Of a stretch of DNA of 12,744 nucleotides, positions 9,300-12,744 are shown piece after piece (within the stretch, counting starts at the first letter, position 1; every line of letters starts with the position of its first letter). The position numbers and the translations under genes are program-made. Origin of the DNA: Gemelliphila asaccharolytica. GTDB lineage: Bacteria > Bacillota > Bacilli > Staphylococcales > Gemellaceae. The stretch spans positions 2,558 to 15,301 of the forward strand of contig NZ_KQ959879.1 of NCBI RefSeq assembly GCF_001553005.1. The letters run 5' to 3'. The notes under the pieces were generated by a model that was not told where the DNA came from, did not search any database, and saw nothing but the letters and a program-made list of their open reading frames with translations.

Positions 9300-9329
9300 G
9301 AAATACTCCTTTCGGCTATGTACTTTAAC

Positions 9330-9372
9330 AAGATATTAAGATATAAGCCAAAGACCTATATCTTAATATCTT
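9330..9372. promoter_or_regulatory. Perfect 16-bp intercistronic hairpin between gapA and pgk
   Basis: AAGATATTAAGATATA (9330-9345) is exactly complementary to TATATCTTAATATCTT (9357-9372), with an 11-base loop. On the transcribed strand only a short TCTTG follows, so it is a poor terminator. On the plus strand a T-rich tail follows, but no plus-strand gene exists there. It ends about 16 bases before the pgk RBS. It probably protects the 3' end of gapA mRNA or attenuates pgk partially; that is an inference. Confidence 0.7.
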
Positions 9373-9381
9373 TTATTTTTC

Positions 9382-10389
9382 TTATTTTATTAAGTTTGCA
9401 AAATATTTTAATGTTCTTACTAATTGACATGTATAAGACATTTCGTTATCGTACCATGCTACTACTTTTACAAGTTGTTTATCTCCTACTGTAAGAACTT
9501 TTGTTAATGTAGCATCAAAGATTGATCCAAATTCACTTCCTAAAATATCTGATGATACTATTTCGTCAGTGTTGTAACCAAAGCTTTCGTTTGCTGCTTT
9601 TTTCATAGCTTCGTTGATTTCTTCTACTGTTACTTTTTTCTCTAATGTTGCTACTAATTCTGTTATTGAGCCGTCTGCTACTGGCACACGTTGAGCTGAT
9701 CCGTCTAATTTTCCTTTTAGTTCTGGTATTACTAATCCTATTGATTTAGCAGCTCCTGTTGATGCTGGAATAATATTTTCTGCTGCTGCACGAGCACGAC
9801 GTAAATTACCTTTTCTATGTGTTGCATCTAGTGTGTTTTGATCTCTTGTATATGCGTGAATTGTTGTCATTAAACCTTGAACGATTTTGAAGTTGTCATT
9901 TAAAACTTTTGCCATAGGTGCTAGACAGTTTGTTGTACATGATGCTCCTGAAATAACTGTTTCGCTTCCGTCAAGAATTTCATGGTTTACATTGTAAACT
10001 ACAGATTTTATATCGCTTCCTCCTGGGGCTGATAATACTACTTTTTTAGCTCCTGCTTTGATATGTGCTTCTGCTTTTTCTTTTGAGTTGAATTTTCCTG
10101 TACATTCTAAAACTATATCAATTCCTAGTTCTTTCCATGGTAATTCTTCAGGATTTTTTGTGTTATATACTTTTACTTCTTTTCCGTCTACAAGAATAGC
10201 ATCTTCTAAAGCTTGAACTTCACCTTTATAACGTCCTTGCATTGTATCATATTTTAATAAATGAGCGTGTTGGTTAGGTGCTGATTGCCCGTTGATAGCA
10301 ATAACTTCAATTCCTTCTACTTGTTGTATTCTACGAAAAACAAGTCTTCCTATACGTCCAAAACCATTAATTGCAACTTTTACTGTCAT
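9382..10389 (-). CDS. gapA: Glyceraldehyde-3-phosphate dehydrogenase, type I
   Basis: It oxidises glyceraldehyde-3-phosphate to 1,3-bisphosphoglycerate with NAD in glycolysis; a cytoplasmic tetramer. The 335 residues start with the Rossmann segment [17 protein letters not shown] and contain the active-site block [12 protein letters not shown] with catalytic Cys. They also show [11 protein letters not shown], the [19 protein letters not shown] loop, and end with [18 protein letters not shown]. Length is standard. Position directly behind cggR supports the catabolic (GapA) role rather than the gluconeogenic GapB. The RBS TTAGGAGG precedes the ATG. Upstream is a 156-base spacer with two hairpins and a GC-rich patch; downstream a strong hairpin before pgk. 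Both suggest that the gapA message is processed or stabilised separately. Confidence 0.98.
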   Translation of the reverse strand: MTVKVAINGFGRIGRLVFRRIQQVEGIEVIAINGQSAPNQHAHLLKYDTMQGRYKGEVQALEDAILVDGKEVKVYNTKNPEELPWKELGIDIVLECTGKFNSKEKAEAHIKAGAKKVVLSAPGGSDIKSVVYNVNHEILDGSETVISGASCTTNCLAPMAKVLNDNFKIVQGLMTTIHAYTRDQNTLDATHRKGNLRRARAAAENIIPASTGAAKSIGLVIPELKGKLDGSAQRVPVADGSITELVATLEKKVTVEEINEAMKKAANESFGYNTDEIVSSDILGSEFGSIFDATLTKVLTVGDKQLVKVVAWYDNEMSYTCQLVRTLKYFANLIK

Positions 10390-10454
10390 TTTTAAGTCCT
10401 CCTAAGAATTTTTAATTATTTTATGACAATTATAGACATTTCTTTTTTGAAACT

Positions 10455-10482
10455 ACCTTTCTTTTAATCATTAAAAGCGGTA
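10455..10482. promoter_or_regulatory. Palindrome/hairpin upstream of gapA
   Basis: CTTTTAAT-C-ATTAAAAG (10461-10477) is a perfect 8-1-8 palindrome. The outer bases TACC (10454-10457) and GGTA (10479-10482) extend the stem across a small asymmetric bulge. As RNA it forms a hairpin in the cggR-gapA spacer; as DNA it has operator shape. A TATAAT (10434-10429) follows on the minus strand but lacks a good -35. Role unknown. Confidence 0.6.
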
Positions 10483-10519
10483 ATTTAAAGCTAACCCCGA
10501 TGCCCGACGGTTTATTTTT

Positions 10520-10543
10520 CATTTTATTTTTGTTTATAAAATG
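10520..10543. promoter_or_regulatory. Hairpin directly after the cggR stop
   Basis: CATTTTAT (10520-10527) and ATAAAATG (10536-10543) form an 8-bp stem with an 8-base loop, 2 bases after the cggR stop. In operon direction A-rich sequence follows, so it is not a terminator. In B. subtilis the cggR-gapA message is cut near the cggR stop and the gapA part persists; this hairpin is placed to take part in something similar (inference). Confidence 0.5.
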
Positions 10544-10545
10544 CT

Positions 10546-11580
10546 TTATATTTTTGTTAAAATTTTTTTACAAATTGATTCATCAATAATAAATGTAGCA
10601 TTTTTAGGCTTACTATTTAAGTAACTTAGTACAGCGTCCCCTTTTTCTGCTCCTCCTACTATCGTGAAAATATCTGCCACTTTTTGTACATCTTCAATAT
10701 CCATTCCTACAGTACAAATACTATAAACAATTTTCCCTTCTTTGTTATAAAAACTTCCAAAAGTTTCACTTATTGCTTTTTTTTCTTTTAAAATTTCCAT
10801 TGTTTCAGTAGGTAGTTTTCTTCTTTCAGCCATTTCGAAAGCTCCACCTATACTATGAATAATGATAGATGATTTGTTAATTATGCTTAAAGATTGTTTC
10901 ATTATTGGCTCTTTTTTTAGCTCATCTAATGTTGTTTCTTTAAGATTGTCAGGTGCGTGTAATAGTTGATATTTGTGATTAGAATTTATGCCAAATCTTG
11001 TTGCAATATAATTTGATTGCCAGCTATTTTTACTAGCTGAAAAACCTCCTCTTATGGGAGTTATCATAACATCTTTTCCATAACCAAAAGTTTTGTCAAC
11101 ATTTTTTGCTAGATAGTGCATTGTCGTTCCACCACTAACTCCTATTACACATTCTTTTGTTAAAAGATTATTGACTTTATCTAAAAGTAATCTTACCATC
11201 AATTTCCTAGTTATTTCACTTTTATTAAAATCTCCCTTAACAACATAAATGTCTTTTATACCAAAATATTCTTTAATTTTTTTTCTAATATGTAAAAATG
11301 GATCTTCTACAAAGATTTGTCCTAGCTCTTTTAATACTCCTTCTCCCTCAAAAGTAATGCTCATTCCTGCACTATTTTTAGAAATTAACCCTAAATTAGA
11401 AAGAATTTCACACTCTGTTCTTAATTTTCTTTCAGATAAACCGACCTCTTCGCAAAGAGATTTTCTACCTATTGGTTGGCGTAATTTTATTGAAGAAAGA
11501 AGCTCATATCTCTTGTTAAGCTTTTCTAACATTTCAGGAACTATTCTATTTTGTAAATGAAGAAGTTTAGAAATATCCAT
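10546..11580 (-). CDS. cggR: Central glycolytic genes regulator (SorC/DeoR-type repressor)
   Basis: CggR represses the gapA operon and releases it when fructose-1,6-bisphosphate accumulates. The 344 residues fit the family. After a helical start there is an N-terminal winged-helix DNA-binding region (about 26-86) with PIGRKSLCEEVGLSERKLR. The C-terminal sugar-phosphate domain (about 90-340) shows CVIGVSGGTTMHYLA (phosphate-binding loop), IIHSIGGAFEMAERRKL, ICTVGMDIEDV and VGGAEKGDAVLSYL. It is the first gene of the operon, directly before gapA, as in B. subtilis. The start aligns with known CggR N-termini from memory, but the RBS (GAGGG only 3 bases before ATG) is weak, which would keep repressor levels low. 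A likely operator lies in its long leader, implying autorepression. Confidence 0.95.
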   Translation of the reverse strand: MDISKLLHLQNRIVPEMLEKLNKRYELLSSIKLRQPIGRKSLCEEVGLSERKLRTECEILSNLGLISKNSAGMSITFEGEGVLKELGQIFVEDPFLHIRKKIKEYFGIKDIYVVKGDFNKSEITRKLMVRLLLDKVNNLLTKECVIGVSGGTTMHYLAKNVDKTFGYGKDVMITPIRGGFSASKNSWQSNYIATRFGINSNHKYQLLHAPDNLKETTLDELKKEPIMKQSLSIINKSSIIIHSIGGAFEMAERRKLPTETMEILKEKKAISETFGSFYNKEGKIVYSICTVGMDIEDVQKVADIFTIVGGAEKGDAVLSYLNSKPKNATFIIDESICKKILTKI

Positions 11581-11606
11581 TTTCCCTCGCTTTTATGGTA
11601 TAATAT

Positions 11607-11620
11607 TGAAAGTGTTTATA
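11607..11620 (+). promoter_or_regulatory. cre-like site (possible CcpA) near cggR start
   Basis: TGAAAGTGTTTATA matches 9 of the 11 defined positions of the CcpA consensus TGWAANCGNTNWCA. It is 27 bases upstream of the cggR ATG, within the leader. A related sequence lies at 11751-11764 in the opposite orientation. CcpA control is a guess from similarity. Confidence 0.35.
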
Positions 11621-11638
11621 AAAATTTTTAATAAATAA

Positions 11639-11681
11639 TTTCAGTAATCTTTGTTTTAATTTTTTTTAAAACAAACTGAAA
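11639..11681. promoter_or_regulatory. Hairpin in the cggR leader
   Basis: TTTCAG (11639-11644) plus TTTGTTTTAA (11650-11659) pair with TTAAAACAAA (11666-11675) plus CTGAAA (11676-11681). That gives a 10-bp stem, a 5-base bulge on one side and a 6-bp lower stem, with a 6-base loop. In the cggR mRNA it lies between the putative operator and the start codon. No T run follows, so it is not a simple terminator. Confidence 0.6.
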
Positions 11682-11703
11682 AAATATCTGATGGTTTTCA
11701 TTT

Positions 11704-11731
11704 ATGTCCACATAGGGACGCAAAAAGTCCA
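11704..11731 (-). promoter_or_regulatory. Putative CggR operator
   Basis: Read in the cggR direction there are two TGGAC units 21 bases apart, with GTCCC between them (GGAC-T-N6-GTCC form). The known B. subtilis operator is CGGGAC-N6-TGTC-N4 repeated with a 20-base period, so size, half-sites and period agree well but not perfectly. It lies about 37-64 bases downstream of the predicted start, which fits the roadblock mode described for CggR. Confidence 0.6.
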
Positions 11732-11774
11732 ATAGTTGTCAAAAAAATATTGTAAACACTTTTCTTACAGCTAG

Positions 11775-11803
11775 ATTATATCATTTAAAAAATTTAAAAT
11801 CAA
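11775..11803 (-). promoter_or_regulatory. Promoter of the cggR-gapA-pgk-tpiA-eno operon
   Basis: On the minus strand, -35 TTGATT (11803-11798), a 17-base spacer, and TGATATAAT, an extended -10 with perfect TATAAT (11780-11775). The start site would be near 11768, giving a leader of about 190 bases that holds the operator, a hairpin and a cre-like site. Confidence 0.8.
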
Positions 11804-11998
11804 GGAAATTATTATATTATTTTTAAATTAATTATATTTTTTATAACTACTTGCTCATTTTTTTAAAAAAATAATTTTTAGTTATTATTCTTTACTATTA
11901 AAAAATAAAATTTTTTAAAAATAATCAATAAGCTCAGATATAACCATTTTAATAACTATATTATTTTTTATTTAGATTTTTCTTGATTATTATTATAA
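11804..11998. other. AT-rich spacer between the divergent cggR promoter and rplS leader
   Basis: This stretch is almost pure A and T runs and holds no gene that I can support. It must contain the rplS promoter, but no convincing -35/-10 pair stands out: TTTAGA (11971-11976) with TATAAA (11994-11999) is the best spaced, yet would start inside the leader stem. Confidence 0.5.
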
Positions 11999-12077
11999 AA
12001 AATGCTAAAATTGTAGAGATGCAGATTGCATTAATTACGATGTTCCTCTGTTAACTAGATTTAATAAAGAGCATTTT
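11999..12077 (+). ncRNA. Probable L19 leader (5' UTR autoregulatory element of rplS)
   Basis: A closing stem AAAATGCT (11999-12006) with AGCATTTT (12070-12077) encloses an AGAG (12015-12018)/CTCT (12046-12049) pairing. It also encloses a short hairpin ATGCA-GAT-TGCAT (12019-12031). The segment ends 9 bases before the rplS RBS. An L19 leader RNA upstream of rplS is a known Rfam family in Bacilli; the nested-stem layout and place agree. L19 binding and repression of its own translation is the presumed role. Confidence 0.65.
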
Positions 12078-12096
12078 GTAAAAAAAGGAGAAAATT

Positions 12097-12444
12097 ATGA
12101 GCAAATTAATCGAATCGATTACTAAAGCACAGCTTAAAACTAATATTCCTGAATTTAGAGCAGGAGATACTGTAAGAGTACACGTTCGTATAGTTGAAGG
12201 TGACCGTGAACGTATCCAACAATTTGAAGGACTTGTTGTTAAACGTCGTGGTGGTGGAATTTCTGCTACTTATACTGTACGTAAAATTTCTAACGGAGTT
12301 GGAGTTGAAAGAACATTCCCTGTTCACACACCTAAAGTAGATAAAATCGAAGTAGTTAGAAAAGGTAAAGTTAGACGTGCTAAACTTTATTACTTACGTA
12401 ACCTTAGTGGTAAAGCTGCTAGAATTAAAGAACTACGTAAATAA
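12097..12444 (+). CDS. rplS: 50S ribosomal protein L19
   Basis: L19 is a structural protein of the large ribosomal subunit at the 30S-50S interface. The 115 residues match the family's usual 114-116. Motifs are [20 protein letters not shown] near the start, [20 protein letters not shown] in the middle, [20 protein letters not shown], and the basic end [33 protein letters not shown] precedes the ATG by 6 bases. Unlike in many bacteria it is not behind rpsP-rimM-trmD; here it stands alone, divergent from cggR, with a structured leader and its own terminator. Its codons (CGT, ACA, GTT, GGT) look biased as expected for a highly expressed gene. Confidence 0.98.
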   Translation: MSKLIESITKAQLKTNIPEFRAGDTVRVHVRIVEGDRERIQQFEGLVVKRRGGGISATYTVRKISNGVGVERTFPVHTPKVDKIEVVRKGKVRRAKLYYLRNLSGKAARIKELRK

Positions 12445-12463
12445 TTGTAAATTTATTAATTTT

Positions 12464-12494
12464 AAAGAAGCTATATTATATAGCTTCTTTTTTT
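12464..12494 (+). terminator. Terminator after rplS
   Basis: AAAGAAGCTATA (12464-12475) pairs perfectly with TATAGCTTCTTT (12479-12490) around a TTA loop and runs into further Ts. It is a classic intrinsic terminator 20 bases after the rplS stop. Confidence 0.95.
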
Positions 12495-12530
12495 GCTGTC
12501 ATATTTTTTTATATTCTAATTAAAAAAATA

Positions 12531-12568
12531 AAAAATCATATCCAACTTTTTTTGTTGATATGATTTTT
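12531..12568. terminator. Second hairpin, likely bidirectional terminator
   Basis: AAAAATCATAT (12531-12541) pairs with ATATGATTTTT (12558-12568), then after one bulged C, CAAC with GTTG closes a 7-base T loop. T-rich runs follow on both strands, strongest on the minus strand (TTTATTTTTTT). It probably ends the leftward gene at the right edge and backs up the rplS terminator. Confidence 0.72.
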
Positions 12569-12710
12569 ATTTTTCTCTTTTTTGAAGATTATCCTTTTTT
12601 TTGAAAAAATTAGTTATTAATATTTTTTCTCTTGTTTTTTAATCCTATTATTTTAAATTTTTTGATGTTTTTGCAAAAACACTCTCTTTTATGCTCTTTT
12701 ATTTTGCATT

Positions 12711-12744
12711 TTACCCAATCCATGCACCATTTGCGTCGACATAG
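12711..12744 (-). CDS. C-terminal end of a possible cell-wall-binding-repeat protein (partial)
   Basis: Only the last 10 residues are inside the window: YVDANGAWIG followed by TAA. This resembles the end of the YY-x-D-x-NGAW repeats found in choline-binding and related cell-wall-binding proteins and autolysins of Gram-positive bacteria. A terminator-like hairpin lies about 140 bases further along on the same strand, which fits a leftward gene. With so few residues the family call is tentative. Another frame is open to 12612, but its product looks unlike any known protein. Confidence 0.45.
   Translation of the reverse strand, partial: YVDANGAWIG

Noticed and set aside
11597..11604. Plus-strand TGGTATAAT, an extended -10 shape just upstream of cggR
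   Set aside because: No acceptable -35 and no plus-strand gene starts within several hundred bases; likely chance in AT-rich DNA.
12667..12680. 14-base palindrome GTTTTTGCAAAAAC
   Set aside because: A-run/T-run palindromes arise easily at this composition; no promoter or repeat copy nearby gives it meaning.
12612..12744. Minus-strand open frame at the right edge beginning CRRKWCMDW, rich in Cys and Lys
   Set aside because: The overlapping frame ending YVDANGAWIG fits a known repeat type and has a terminator behind it; the Cys/Lys frame looks like non-coding A-rich sequence read through.

Overview
The window is a very AT-rich chromosomal segment of a low-GC Gram-positive bacterium (Bacillota, class Bacilli). 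Three things support this: strong AAAGGAGG-type ribosome binding sites, a B. subtilis-type cggR-gapA-pgk-tpiA-eno glycolytic operon, and a streptococcal/staphylococcal-type surface heme-uptake operon with NEAT and Shp domains. The combination resembles Gemella, but that genus call is from memory and not proven here.

Layout. Nearly all genes lie on the minus strand, so transcription runs right to left. (1) Positions 1-4663: a heme/iron operon read as NEAT-Shp surface protein (4596-3256), heme-binding lipoprotein (3256-2303), FecCD permease (2296-1331), ATPase (1338-568), then a second NEAT surface protein cut by the left edge (540-1). It has one promoter, with a perfect 7-1-7 Fur box over the start site. 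(2) Positions 4703-5438: a self-contained unit of two overlapping small membrane-protein genes of unknown function, with their own promoter and terminator. (3) Positions 5503-11803: the central glycolytic operon cggR, gapA, pgk, tpiA, eno, ending in a hairpin terminator. The pgm gene that sits between tpiA and eno in B. subtilis is absent. (4) Positions 11999-12494: rplS (ribosomal protein L19) on the plus strand, with a structured leader that looks like the L19 autoregulatory leader, and a terminator. (5) Right edge: the last 10 codons of a leftward gene ending in what looks like a cell-wall-binding repeat, with a bidirectional hairpin behind it.

How the parts work together. The surface NEAT and NEAT-Shp proteins would capture heme and hand it to the lipoprotein for import by the permease/ATPase when iron is scarce. 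CggR would repress its own operon from an operator about 35-65 bases downstream of the transcription start (a roadblock layout). It would let gapA through eno be expressed when fructose-1,6-bisphosphate is high. Intercistronic hairpins after cggR and after gapA suggest RNA processing or differential stability within the operon.

No mobile element, CRISPR array, tRNA or rRNA is visible. I found no wholly new system. The most noteworthy items are the NEAT-Shp fusion, the two-gene membrane unit, the missing pgm, and the non-coding structures around cggR and gapA.
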